Shown here: piece by piece, positions 36,799-45,312 of the stretch
Layout: the number at the start of each line of letters is the position of its first letter
How positions within the stretch are numbered: position 1 is the stretch's first letter
Source: Peteryoungia desertarenae
Lineage (GTDB): Bacteria > Pseudomonadota > Alphaproteobacteria > Rhizobiales > Rhizobiaceae
Assembly (NCBI RefSeq): GCF_005860795.2
Contig: NZ_CP058350.1
Location: 3,192,501-3,256,500, forward strand
DNA: 64,000 bases
Direction: 5' to 3'
The notes under the pieces: generated by a model
Database searches by the model: none
Told to the model about the DNA's origin: nothing
The model's input: the letters and a program-made list of their open reading frames with translations, nothing else
Translations under genes and position numbers: made by a program

Positions 36799-37671
36799 CT
36801 ATTCAATTGAAAAAGACAGGCCATATTGCCGGCTTTCACCGGGAGCGAGCATGACGAATTCACCCTGTTTTTCAAGCTCATATCGCCCGATCCAGCGGTG
36901 GGACACCGGCTCGATCCCCAACACATGGGCAGGTGCCTTCTGGTTGCGCCAGACCTGCAGATAAGGAAGCGTATTCGTCTTAAAGCGCACGCGCAGGCTC
37001 TTGCCATTGAGCGCGGCGATCGGTCCGAGCCGTATCTCGGCCCATTCGTCTTCTCCGGCGGACACGCAGAAGATGCCGCCGTCTGCCTGACCGAAGGTCC
37101 AGGGAAAGCCGCCGCCCTCCAGCATGCCCCCTTCGAGGCGAACGTCAGGATCAAACAGCCTGGCTCCGATATTCATGTGGTACATCAGAAAGACCGGGTA
37201 CGGATTTTCCCCGACATTGGTGACCGTATCTTCCAGCATCACCAGACCACTTGCACCACTTCGGCGCCAAGTACGGTCGAGCCGCGCACGTCCACCATCA
37301 GCAAGAAGGACAGGAACCACAGCACGGCAGATCAGATCATCACCATCCTGCTCCTGATGAACCATTTCGGCCGGATGGGAAGAAAAGGAGCCGTGCAGGG
37401 GAAACGTACCGGCCATACCGCCCGGAAGCGGCTCGGGATGGCGGATGTGATCCGGCCCGCAGGTGAAGAGAAATCCCTGCAGCGAATGATCGATACGCGG
37501 GTCGCCGTCATCCGGTATCGCTCGTCCCGGGGCAAGATCAATGCCATCGACAACGCAGGCGCCGATATCGAGAACGGACTTGTCATCAAGCGAAAGCACG
37601 GGCCCGACAGAGCCACCAAAACGGATCATGAGAATTTCTCCCGCCACAGCCTCAATGCCTGCGGTCACCAT
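36799..37671 (-). CDS. DUF4432/aldose-1-epimerase-fold protein
   Basis: 290-residue cytoplasmic protein. Sequence features fit the galactose-mutarotase-like beta-sandwich of DUF4432: the middle part has VTNVGENPYPVFLMYHMNIGA and the C-terminal region has LGIEPVSHRWIGR followed by LAPGESRQYGLSFSIE. Members are annotated as aldose epimerase-like with unknown sugar. There is no sugar catabolic operon around it. The start is ATG at 37671. Confidence 0.75.
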   Translation of the reverse strand: MVTAGIEAVAGEILMIRFGGSVGPVLSLDDKSVLDIGACVVDGIDLAPGRAIPDDGDPRIDHSLQGFLFTCGPDHIRHPEPLPGGMAGTFPLHGSFSSHPAEMVHQEQDGDDLICRAVVPVLLADGGRARLDRTWRRSGASGLVMLEDTVTNVGENPYPVFLMYHMNIGARLFDPDVRLEGGMLEGGGFPWTFGQADGGIFCVSAGEDEWAEIRLGPIAALNGKSLRVRFKTNTLPYLQVWRNQKAPAHVLGIEPVSHRWIGRYELEKQGEFVMLAPGESRQYGLSFSIE

Positions 37672-37924
37672 CAGTGATCAAGCAAATTTGAACCCACAGC
37701 CCTAGCGACTGCGCATTCGGCCATCAAATGGCATCTGGATATGCGTTTTATCAAACGGAACATCAGATAATTACGTTCCCCGCCGGTTGGAAGGAAAGCG
37801 AGGCGCCGCTGGCGGAACAAGCCAGAGGTGCCATCTTAAGCTCTTCTTCACCATGGGTTCACCTTTTCCATATTAGTGTCAAAGTTCTAGCGTTTGTCCT
37901 CGACAAAGATGAGGAAGCCCAACG

Positions 37925-39265
37925 GTGTTTGAAATCAGAAAGTCGGCCATACTTGCTGCGACCCTTGCCGCCTTTGCCGGCGGCATAGCGATTCCCGCCC
38001 AGGCCCAGCAGGGCTATGGCTATCGCTCTTCCCCGACGCTGTTGGTCACACCGGAAGGCGACATTCTCGATTATGTGCCAGAAGCTGGCGAAGTGATCGT
38101 CAGCCGCGACCGCAACGGTCGTCGTATCCTGATCGATCATTTCGGCAATCTTGTTGCCACCGAGATCCCGGCGGAGAGCTATTTCCCGCGCCAGCGTCAG
38201 GCTTCGATACCGAGCGTTTATGAGGATGACTATCGTCAGCAGTCCCGTGGCTGGGAGGATGATGTTGTTACCGGCACGATACCGGACCCGGACCCGATCG
38301 AACGACGCCCGCTGAGCGGCCTCGACAGCAACATGCCCTATGGCGGGCCAGACCTGCCGCCGCAGCCGGAAACGACACCACAGCAGATTGTCACCCCCGA
38401 CATCCCGGTCAAGAGCGATTTGTCGCGACTGGAAATCGTTGCCTTGCAGGTCTTTCTCGATCGCCAGGGCATCTCGCCCGGCGTCATCGACGGCAAGATC
38501 GGGCAGAACGTCAACAAGGCAATCGTTGCCTGGGAACAGATGACGGGCGAAACGCTCGATCCAAACAATGCGGAGGATATCCTCCAGCGCCTGCGTCTGT
38601 CCGGTGGCCTGGCAATCACCAATTATACAATCACCGCCGGCGACGCCGCCGGTCCCTTCGTGGCCTCCATTCCCGATGACTATGGCCAAAAGGCCCAGCT
38701 TCCAGCGATGTCTTTCACGTCAACGGCAGAAATGCTCGCGGAAAAGTTCCATATGGACGAACGCTTCCTGCGGGAACTCAATCCCGGCGTCGATTTCACC
38801 ATCCCCGGCACCATCATCAAGGTCGCCGATCCCGGCCCTATCAAGAAAGGCAAGGTCGCCCGCATCGTAGCCGACAAGGGACTGAAACAGGTCTTCGCCT
38901 ATGGCGAAGACGGCGCCCTGATTGCTGCCTATCCCGCGAGCATCGGCTCTGCTGACACCCCCTCGCCTTCCGGCACGGTGACCATCGAGCGCATCGCCCT
39001 CAATCCGGGCTATACCTACAATCCGAAGATCAATTTCAAGCAGGGTAACAATGACCGGGTTCTGTCCATCCCGCCGGGCCCGAACGGACCGGTCGGCACG
39101 GTATGGCTCGCCCTGTCAAAGCCCACCTACGGCATTCACGGCACACCGGAGCCCTCCAAGATCGGCCGCACACAAAGCCATGGCTGCATCCGACTGACAA
39201 ACTGGGATGCGACCGAACTTGCGAAGATGGTGACGCCGGGTGTCACGGTCGAGTTCATTGATTGA
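37925..39265 (+). CDS. L,D-transpeptidase (YkuD) with peptidoglycan-binding and LysM-like region
   Basis: Periplasmic enzyme making 3-3 crosslinks or anchoring proteins to peptidoglycan, 446 residues. A signal peptide ends AQAQQ at about residue 28. Residues about 160-210 resemble a peptidoglycan-binding domain (LQVFLDRQGISPGVIDGKIG), and about 255-300 a LysM-like segment (MLAEKFHMDERFLRELNPG). The catalytic domain (about 315-446) ends with HGTPEPSKIGRTQSHGCIRLTN, carrying the active-site His and Cys. Start is GTG at 37925 after GAGGAAG. Rhizobia use L,D-transpeptidases in polar growth, so several paralogues are expected in such a genome. Confidence 0.92.
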   Translation: MFEIRKSAILAATLAAFAGGIAIPAQAQQGYGYRSSPTLLVTPEGDILDYVPEAGEVIVSRDRNGRRILIDHFGNLVATEIPAESYFPRQRQASIPSVYEDDYRQQSRGWEDDVVTGTIPDPDPIERRPLSGLDSNMPYGGPDLPPQPETTPQQIVTPDIPVKSDLSRLEIVALQVFLDRQGISPGVIDGKIGQNVNKAIVAWEQMTGETLDPNNAEDILQRLRLSGGLAITNYTITAGDAAGPFVASIPDDYGQKAQLPAMSFTSTAEMLAEKFHMDERFLRELNPGVDFTIPGTIIKVADPGPIKKGKVARIVADKGLKQVFAYGEDGALIAAYPASIGSADTPSPSGTVTIERIALNPGYTYNPKINFKQGNNDRVLSIPPGPNGPVGTVWLALSKPTYGIHGTPEPSKIGRTQSHGCIRLTNWDATELAKMVTPGVTVEFID

Positions 39266-39280
39266 ATGCGGCACATGACA

Positions 39281-39311
39281 AAGCCGCCGGGAAAACACGG
39301 CGGCTTGATTT
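39281..39311. terminator. Bidirectional terminator between the L,D-transpeptidase and ParA-like genes
   Basis: AAGCCGCCG / CGGCGGCTT nine-base-pair stem, loop GGAAAACA, followed by GATTTTTC on the plus strand. The convergent genes end 15 and 19 bases away on either side. Confidence 0.85.
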
Positions 39312-39329
39312 TTCAGCAACCGATAGCGT

Positions 39330-40049
39330 TCAAGCAGCACTTCTGACCAGGCGGAACAGGCGTTTCGGCGCTTGGCTGCGAACGACCCTGACCGGCAGCA
39401 GCCGCATGACCTCCTTGGCGAAAGCCTGAGAGTTTTCGCGGGCCTTGTCGAGATTGCTGATTTTAGATGGCTCCATCGAATAAAGCGTCCCGCCACAGTC
39501 AAAGATCTCGCGGAAGGCCGTGCGTTCGGCAATCGGTGTGTTGATGACATTGACGCCTCGCGCTGCCAGCAGCCCCTTGATCGTCAGCAATGCACGCGTC
39601 GTCACCATCGAGGTTACCCGCGTGAGAACCACGGAATGCGGAATGACCAGCTTGCCGGTGTCTTCCATCAGCTTGATGAGGTCCAGGATCTGCGCGCCAC
39701 CCTTGGCATCCATGGCGCAGCCCTGGACAGGGATCATCACGTGATCGGACAGTCCGATACCCGTCGTGACCATAGCGTCGCGAGCACCCGCAAGATCCAT
39801 GATGATGTAGTCGCTCGTGCGCGAAAGTTCGCGGATATGCCCCTGCACAGACGCAACCGACACCTCGGAAATCACCTCGATATTGTGCTGGGGACCGGAG
39901 ATTTCATACCATTGCGTGATCCACCGCTGGGGGTCGGCATCAAGTATTGCAACGCGGTATCCCTGATGGGCAAGTTCCGTGGCGAGCAGCAGGGCTGCAG
40001 TTGTCTTGCCGGCGCCGCCCTTGGCATTTGCAAATGAGATGACGGGCAT
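39330..40049 (-). CDS. ParA/MinD-superfamily ATPase (orphan)
   Basis: 239-residue deviant-Walker ATPase. The N-terminus [20 protein letters not shown] carries the KGGxGKT loop, [12 protein letters not shown] is switch I-like and [12 protein letters not shown] is Walker B-like. No parB or centromere-like repeats are adjacent, so it is not a plasmid partition locus. It is closest in feel to the VirC1/orphan ParA group that positions cargo at poles. I start at 40049; an earlier in-frame start adds 19 residues before the conserved strand. It is convergent with the L,D-transpeptidase. Confidence 0.82.
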   Translation of the reverse strand: MPVISFANAKGGAGKTTAALLLATELAHQGYRVAILDADPQRWITQWYEISGPQHNIEVISEVSVASVQGHIRELSRTSDYIIMDLAGARDAMVTTGIGLSDHVMIPVQGCAMDAKGGAQILDLIKLMEDTGKLVIPHSVVLTRVTSMVTTRALLTIKGLLAARGVNVINTPIAERTAFREIFDCGGTLYSMEPSKISNLDKARENSQAFAKEVMRLLPVRVVRSQAPKRLFRLVRSAA

Positions 40050-40263
40050 TCTGTATCCTCGACTGGGTCTGTCCGAGCCGGTCATTGCTCTGCGGGCACC
40101 CTGCATCGGCGCTTCGTGTATCCATTCTTTCTAATTATGGTTAACAAACTGCAAACGAGCAGCCCCTCTGCCCTCCCTAAAATTGGTGTAGTCCGCCGGA
40201 AGACCAGGAGATTTCCCTGCACTTTCAGTGACATCAACACGAACGCAGGTTCCGGTCACGAAA

Positions 40264-40287
40264 ACGGCCCGCATCGCTGCGGGCCGT
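40264..40287 (-). terminator. Terminator of the alcohol dehydrogenase operon
   Basis: ACGGCCCGCA / TGCGGGCCGT ten-base-pair stem with a four-base loop, followed on the minus strand by TTTTCG. It lies 25 bases after the alcohol dehydrogenase stop. Confidence 0.85.
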
Positions 40288-40311
40288 CGCAGTCATGACA
40301 AATATTAACGC

Positions 40312-41457
40312 TCAGAAGCAGTCGGCGAACAACTGCTTGGTGTTTTCAAGTGTCATCTTGACCGGATTGCCACCGGCGCTCGGATCTTCGATCGCCATGG
40401 CCGAGAGTTCGTCGATCCGGTCATTGGCAATGCCCATGGCGCTCAGATTGGCCGGCACATTGAGTTCGGCGCGCAGCGCCAGCACGTAATCGTAAAAGCC
40501 GTCAAAGCCGCCGGCGATGCCGAGATAGGCAGCCGCGCGCTCGATCTTCTCCTCGATGACATGGCGGTTGAACTTCAGGACTGGCGGCATCACCACCGCA
40601 TTGGTCATGCCGTGATGGGTGTTGTAGACGGCGCCGATTGGATGCGACAGCGCGTGGATCGCGCCAAGCCCCTTCTGAAAGGCAACCGCCCCCATGGCTG
40701 CTGCCGACATCATGTTGGTCCGGGCTTCGATATCGGTTCCTTCATGATAGGCGCGCGGCAGGAATTCCTTGACCAGCCGCATGCCTTCGAGCGCAATGCC
40801 CTGGCTCATCGGATGATAGAAGGGCGAGGAATAGGCTTCCAGGCAGTGCGCGAACGCATCCATGCCCGTACCCGCCGTGATCATCTTCGGCATACCAACG
40901 GTCAGTTCCGGATCGCAGATGACGACGCCGGGCAGAAACTTTGGATGGAAGATGATCTTTTTCACATGCGTGACGGAATTGGTGATGACCGAAGCGCGAC
41001 CGACTTCCGAGCCGGTGCCCGCCGTGGTCGGCACGGCAACGATCGGGGCGATCCCGTCGGAATTGGCACGGGTCCACCAGTCGCCGATATCTTCGAAATC
41101 CCAGACGGGCCGGGTCTGGCCGGCCATGAAGGCGACGCACTTGCCGAGATCGAGGCCCGAGCCGCCGCCGAAGGCCACGACGCCATCGTGACCGCCATCC
41201 TTATAGGCCTTGATGCCGGCCTCAAGGTTCTTCTCGTTCGGGTTCGGATCGACATCGGCAAAGAGCGCGCGGCCGAGGCCAGCCTCTTCCAGCACATCGA
41301 GCGCCGTCTGCGTGATCGCCATCGGCGCAAGGCCCCGATCGGTGATCAAGAGCGGCTTCTTCATGCCGAGCGACTTGCAGGCGTCCGCCAGTTCCTTGAT
41401 GCGGCCACGTCCCATCTTGACGGCGGTGGGGTAGCTCCAATTGGCGACGATGTTCAT
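40312..41457 (-). CDS. Iron-containing (group III) alcohol dehydrogenase
   Basis: NAD(P)-dependent dehydrogenase, 381 residues. The nucleotide-binding segment is VVAFGGGSGLDLGK (about 92-105), followed by PTTAGTGSEVG. The metal site includes the Asp and His of AGTGMDAFAHCLEAY, with AIHALSHPIGAVYNTHHGMTNA giving two further His. It overlaps the aldehyde dehydrogenase gene by four bases, so alcohol to aldehyde to acid conversion is the likely joint job. The substrate is unknown; linkage to a glutamine-synthetase-like enzyme and an importer suggests an amino-alcohol derivative. Confidence 0.9.
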   Translation of the reverse strand: MNIVANWSYPTAVKMGRGRIKELADACKSLGMKKPLLITDRGLAPMAITQTALDVLEEAGLGRALFADVDPNPNEKNLEAGIKAYKDGGHDGVVAFGGGSGLDLGKCVAFMAGQTRPVWDFEDIGDWWTRANSDGIAPIVAVPTTAGTGSEVGRASVITNSVTHVKKIIFHPKFLPGVVICDPELTVGMPKMITAGTGMDAFAHCLEAYSSPFYHPMSQGIALEGMRLVKEFLPRAYHEGTDIEARTNMMSAAAMGAVAFQKGLGAIHALSHPIGAVYNTHHGMTNAVVMPPVLKFNRHVIEEKIERAAAYLGIAGGFDGFYDYVLALRAELNVPANLSAMGIANDRIDELSAMAIEDPSAGGNPVKMTLENTKQLFADCF

Positions 41458-42839
41458 TTCGTGACTTTCTTCAGGTGGTAGGATTTCGGACGGGTAAGGT
41501 TCTGGAAGCCGAGCACGGAGAGCGAGCCGCCCTTGCCGGTTTCCTTGACGCCGGTCCAGCAGAGCGCCGGGTCGAGATAGTCGGCGCGGTTCATGAAGAC
41601 GGTACCGGTCTCGATGTCACGACCGATGCGGGCAGCGCGTTCGGGATCCTGCGTCCAGAGCGAGGCGGTCAGGCCATAGGGGCTGTCGTTCATCAGTTCG
41701 AGCGCCTCATCGTCGCTCTTCACCTTCATGATGCCGACGGCCGGGCCGAAAGTCTCGTCCTTCATGAAGGTCATGGAGTGATCCACGTTCACCAGGACCT
41801 GCGGCATGATATAGGCGCCGCCATCATCTGCCGGAAAGAGCTTGGGATCGACCAGCGCCTTGGCGCCCTTCGACACGGCATCGGCGATCTGCTCGCGCAC
41901 GACCTTGGCAAAGCGCTTGTTGGCCATCGGGCCGAGCGTCGTTTCCGGATCGAGCGGATTGCCGAGCTTGTAGTTCGACACCCAGGCGACCGACTTCTCG
42001 ACGAAGGCATCGTAGAGGCTCTCATGCACATAGATGCGCTCGATACCGCAGCAGCACTGGCCGGAATTATAGGTGGCACCATCCATCAGCGTATCGACGG
42101 CAGCGTCGAGGTCTGCGTCTTCCATGACGTAACCCGGGTCCTTGCCGCCGAGTTCGAGGCCGAGACCGGCAAAGGTGCCGGCAGCGGCGCGCTCGATCGA
42201 ACGCCCGCCTTCTACCGAACCGGTAAAGTTGATGAAGTTGAAATTGCCAGCCGCGATCAGCGCAGACGTGGTCTGGTGGTCGAGGAAGAGGTTGATGAAG
42301 ACATCGTCGGGAACACCGGCTTCGACGAAGGCGCGCACCATGCGCTCGCCAACGAGAAGCGTCTGGGTCGCATGCTTGATCACGACGGTATTGCCCGCCA
42401 TCAGCGCTGGCGCGATTGTGTTGATCGCGGTCATGTAGGGATAATTCCACGGCGCGATGACGAAGACGACGCCATGCGGCTCGCGTTCGATCCGGCGCTC
42501 GAAACTGTCGCTGGCCTCAACGACGAGCGGCGCCAGCGCATCGGCGGCGATTGCCGCGACATAGTTGGAGCGCTCGTTGAAACCCTTGTATTCACCGCCA
42601 TAACGCACCGGACGGCCCATCATATGAGCCAGTTCCGGAACCACCTCATCGGCCATCTCGTTGAGACGGGCGACACCCTTCAGCACCAGCTGAACACGGT
42701 CTTCGAGCGGCCTGCGTGCCCAGGCCTTCTGCGCCTTGCGCGCACGGGCCACGGCCTCGCTTGCCGCTTCCAGCGACATCGCCGGTCGCTCGGCGTAAAC
42801 CGATCCATCGATCGGCGAAATGCATTGGATCATCGTCAT
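41454..42839 (-). CDS. Aldehyde dehydrogenase family protein
   Basis: NAD(P)-dependent aldehyde dehydrogenase, 461 residues. It contains APWNYPY, the general-base Glu in LELGGKDPGYV and the nucleophile in NSGQCCCGIERIYVH (three consecutive Cys), then ETFGPAVGI. The ATG at 42839 with GGAG upstream is preferred over an upstream in-frame start. It forms an overlapping pair with the Fe-alcohol dehydrogenase. A toxin-antitoxin pair separates it from the glutamine-synthetase-like gene on the same strand. Succinate-semialdehyde-like or gamma-glutamyl-aldehyde substrates are possible; not determinable from sequence. Confidence 0.92.
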   Translation of the reverse strand: MTMIQCISPIDGSVYAERPAMSLEAASEAVARARKAQKAWARRPLEDRVQLVLKGVARLNEMADEVVPELAHMMGRPVRYGGEYKGFNERSNYVAAIAADALAPLVVEASDSFERRIEREPHGVVFVIAPWNYPYMTAINTIAPALMAGNTVVIKHATQTLLVGERMVRAFVEAGVPDDVFINLFLDHQTTSALIAAGNFNFINFTGSVEGGRSIERAAAGTFAGLGLELGGKDPGYVMEDADLDAAVDTLMDGATYNSGQCCCGIERIYVHESLYDAFVEKSVAWVSNYKLGNPLDPETTLGPMANKRFAKVVREQIADAVSKGAKALVDPKLFPADDGGAYIMPQVLVNVDHSMTFMKDETFGPAVGIMKVKSDDEALELMNDSPYGLTASLWTQDPERAARIGRDIETGTVFMNRADYLDPALCWTGVKETGKGGSLSVLGFQNLTRPKSYHLKKVTK

Positions 42840-42961
42840 TCTCACTTGCTCCTTCGAGCTAAGCAGACTTTCGTTGGCAAACCAACGATTCATCCGCTTA
42901 GCGTCTTTGTTTTGTCGCAGGTTCTCATCGTAAAACCGTGGGACACTTTTACGGAACCTGC

Positions 42962-43381
42962 TTAGCAGGCCAGTACTTTCACATGCCCCGCCGCGCCATA
43001 GGTCAGAATGGCGCGATCGCGGGTCACGATCGTCAAATCATAAGACCGCGCGGTGGCGATCAGGATGCGGTCAGCCGGATCGCCATGCAGCGGTTCGGGC
43101 AGGAAGGAGGCTGAAACCAAGACCTCCGCCGACAAGGGAACGGTACTGATATCGAAGCGCACGCACGCAATTCGAAACCACTCCGCCGGCGGACGTTCAA
43201 GCACGATCCGTCCCTTGGCAACCAGCATTCCAAGCTCCCAAGCCGAGAATGGCGACGCAAGTACAGTGTCCACTCTGGACGGCATGAAATCCAGAACATC
43301 TAGCAAGCCCTTGGAAACCGGCATGTCATGGGCCAGATAGATGATCGCGCAAGTATCCAGAAGATACCGTTCAGTCGTCAT
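42962..43381 (-). CDS. PIN-domain toxin (VapC-like)
   Basis: 139-residue PIN nuclease. The acidic residues expected of the active site are visible: YLLDTCAIIYLAHD near the N-terminus (first Asp), SAWELGMLVAKG (Glu), and HGDPADRILIATA (Asp), then IVTRDRAIL (Asp). Homologues cleave tRNA or rRNA. It overlaps its HTH antitoxin gene by 11 bases with the antitoxin upstream. The pair sits between the aldehyde dehydrogenase and glutamine-synthetase-like genes, an insertion in an otherwise metabolic gene row. Confidence 0.9.
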   Translation of the reverse strand: MTTERYLLDTCAIIYLAHDMPVSKGLLDVLDFMPSRVDTVLASPFSAWELGMLVAKGRIVLERPPAEWFRIACVRFDISTVPLSAEVLVSASFLPEPLHGDPADRILIATARSYDLTIVTRDRAILTYGAAGHVKVLAC

Positions 43382-43802
43382 CGTAAACCTTGGCCCATTC
43401 GGGATCAGTCGGCGCCGTGAGATCAGTTCCCGGCATGATCGTGATGGTTCCCTTCATGCAGCCACGGACACGCTCGTAAAAGCTCAGCCCCGCCTCATTG
43501 TCCTTCTCGGTCATCAGATCGCCAGACATATCCTCGACGGGTTTGCGACCGGGTCCGCTTGCATACCCCTCCTGCCCCTCTTCCGCGAAACCGACAACCT
43601 CCCCGCGCCGCTTGGCAGCAACCACCGCAAGCGGCACACCCAAATAGGCGGCGATCCGGTCCTGCTCCTCGGCACTCATCTTCCGCTCGCCCCGCAGCAT
43701 CCGTGACACCGCACTCGGGTCGAGACCAAGCTCCCGCGCCATGGCGCGAAGAGAACGGCCTTCCTGTTCGAGCTGTCGATAGAACCAGGCACTGTCGATC
43801 AT
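43371..43802 (-). CDS. HTH (XRE) antitoxin for the PIN toxin
   Basis: 143-residue protein with an N-terminal XRE-type helix-turn-helix (about 15-60: LRAMARELGLDPSAVSRMLRGE, then EQDRIAAYLGVPLAVVAA). A flexible middle follows, then a C-terminal tail MKGTITIMPGTDLTAPTDPEW that looks like the toxin-binding tail of VapB-type antitoxins. Pairing a lambda-repressor-like DNA-binding domain with a PIN toxin is less common than AbrB or ribbon-helix-helix VapB. It starts at 43802 and lies 56 bases after the glutamine-synthetase-like gene. Confidence 0.85.
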   Translation of the reverse strand: MIDSAWFYRQLEQEGRSLRAMARELGLDPSAVSRMLRGERKMSAEEQDRIAAYLGVPLAVVAAKRRGEVVGFAEEGQEGYASGPGRKPVEDMSGDLMTEKDNEAGLSFYERVRGCMKGTITIMPGTDLTAPTDPEWAKVYDDD

Positions 43803-43858
43803 GATGCACCTCCGGACTGTTGTGATTTTACCAGCCCGTGGTTCTCACCGCAACAACC

Positions 43859-45226
43859 TCAGGCCCGTTCAAAGCCGCGCGCCACCTCCCAGTCGGTGAT
43901 CCGACGGTCATATTCCTCCTGTTCCCATTCGGCAGCGCGGACATAGTGGTCGACCACATGATCGCCGAAAGCAGCCCTGAGCATGGCCGAATCCTTCAAC
44001 GTTTCCGTTGCCGCCCGCAGTGTGCGCGGGATCTCGCGAACACCCTGCGCCCCATAGGCATCGCCGGTGAAAGCGGGCTCAAGTTCCATCTTCTTCTCGA
44101 TGCCGTCTATGCCGGCGGCCAGCAGCGCTGCCATAGCGAGATAGGGATTGAGATCGGAGCCGCCGACACGGCACTCGACACGAATGCCCTTGGTACCATC
44201 GCCGCAGAGACGGTAGCCCGCGGTGCGGTTGTCCTTCGACCAGATCGCCTTGGTCGGCGCAAAGGTGCCCGCCATGAAGCGCTTATAGGAGTTGATATAG
44301 GGCGCCAGGAAATAGGTGATTTCCGAAGCGTGGCTGAGCAGCCCGGCCATGTAGTGCTTCATGGTGTCCGACATGCCGTACTGGCCCTTCTCGTCAAAGA
44401 AGAGCGGTGTCTTGCCATCGGCGGACCACAGCGACTGGTGGATATGCGAGGACGAACCGGCGGCATTGTAATGCCATTTGGCGAGGAAGGTGATGGCCTT
44501 GCCCTTCGACCAGGCGATTTCCTTGCAGCCATTCTTGATGATCACATGCCGGTCGGCCATGGACAGGGCGTCGGCATAACGGACGTTGATCTCTTCCTGC
44601 CCGGCAGAGGCCTCACCCTTGGAGTTTTCGACCGGGATGCCGGCCCCCTGCAGGCCCTTGCGGATCGCCCGCATCACATCCTCTTCCTTGGTCGTCTGGA
44701 AGATGTGGTAATCCTCGTTATAGCCCGACACCAGCTTCAGGTCGCGATAGCCCGAAAGCCGCGCCTCGTCATAGGTCTGGTCGAAGAGGAAGAATTCGAG
44801 TTCGGTCGCCATGAAGGCCTTCATGCCCATGGCTTCGAGCCGGGCGACCTGCTTCTTCAGGATCGCGCGCGGCGAATGCGGCACTTCCGCATGGGTCGCA
44901 TGGTCGAGCATGTCGCAGAGAACCAGCGCCGTGCCTTCGAGCCAGGGAATGCGACGCAAGGTCGAAAGATCCGGCTTCATCGTGTAGTCGCCATAGCCCT
45001 TCTCCCAGCTCGTCGCCTTGTAGCCGGAGACGGTTTCCATCTCCATGTCGGTCGCGAGCAGATAGTTGCAGCTATGGGTTTCCTTGTAGGCGCTTTCAAC
45101 GAAATACTCCGCCTGGAAGCGCTTGCCCATCAAACGGCCCTGCATGTCCACCTGGCACGCTAGAACCGTGTCGATGCGCCCCTCGGCGACGTCCTTTTTC
45201 AGATCTTCGAATGTGTAAGTGCTCAT
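43859..45226 (-). CDS. Glutamine synthetase family protein, gamma-glutamyl-amine ligase-like (PuuA/GlnA4 type)
   Basis: ATP-dependent gamma-glutamyl ligase, 455 residues. The N-terminal beta-grasp carries DMQGRLMGKRF. The catalytic domain has ATELEFFLFD (Glu metal ligands), SSHIHQSLW (His) and DGTKGIRVECRVGGSDLNPYLAMAA (Arg and Glu). The C-terminal region lacks the NLYDLP-type adenylylation site of housekeeping GlnA. That and the linkage to a transporter and dehydrogenases favour a catabolic ligase that gamma-glutamylates an amine, as PuuA does for putrescine or GlnA4 for ethanolamine in Streptomyces. It follows the TRAP binding-protein gene by 86 bases across a hairpin. Confidence 0.88.
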   Translation of the reverse strand: MSTYTFEDLKKDVAEGRIDTVLACQVDMQGRLMGKRFQAEYFVESAYKETHSCNYLLATDMEMETVSGYKATSWEKGYGDYTMKPDLSTLRRIPWLEGTALVLCDMLDHATHAEVPHSPRAILKKQVARLEAMGMKAFMATELEFFLFDQTYDEARLSGYRDLKLVSGYNEDYHIFQTTKEEDVMRAIRKGLQGAGIPVENSKGEASAGQEEINVRYADALSMADRHVIIKNGCKEIAWSKGKAITFLAKWHYNAAGSSSHIHQSLWSADGKTPLFFDEKGQYGMSDTMKHYMAGLLSHASEITYFLAPYINSYKRFMAGTFAPTKAIWSKDNRTAGYRLCGDGTKGIRVECRVGGSDLNPYLAMAALLAAGIDGIEKKMELEPAFTGDAYGAQGVREIPRTLRAATETLKDSAMLRAAFGDHVVDHYVRAAEWEQEEYDRRITDWEVARGFERA

Positions 45227-45274
45227 CTCGGTGTTCCCAGGGCAGCGCTTGGCTCATGCCGTCTTGTTTGTGAG

Positions 45275-45301
45275 GGTGACCCGGCAACAAGCCGGGCCAC
45301 C
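45275..45301 (-). repeat. Intercistronic hairpin between the TRAP binding-protein gene and the ligase gene
   Basis: CCCGGC, AACAA, GCCGGG, extended by GGTG/CACC arms around one mismatch. There is no U-run on the minus strand, so a stabiliser of the upstream binding-protein mRNA is more likely than a full terminator. Confidence 0.55.
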
Positions 45302-45312
45302 GCTTCCGTTGA

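Noticed and set aside
39330..40049. Plasmid or chromosomal partition locus
   Set aside because: Only a ParA-like ATPase is present; no ParB gene or centromere-like repeats next to it.
41475..42965. 496-codon plus-strand frame antisense to the aldehyde dehydrogenase gene
   Set aside because: Shadow of the real gene; composition is unlike a folded protein.
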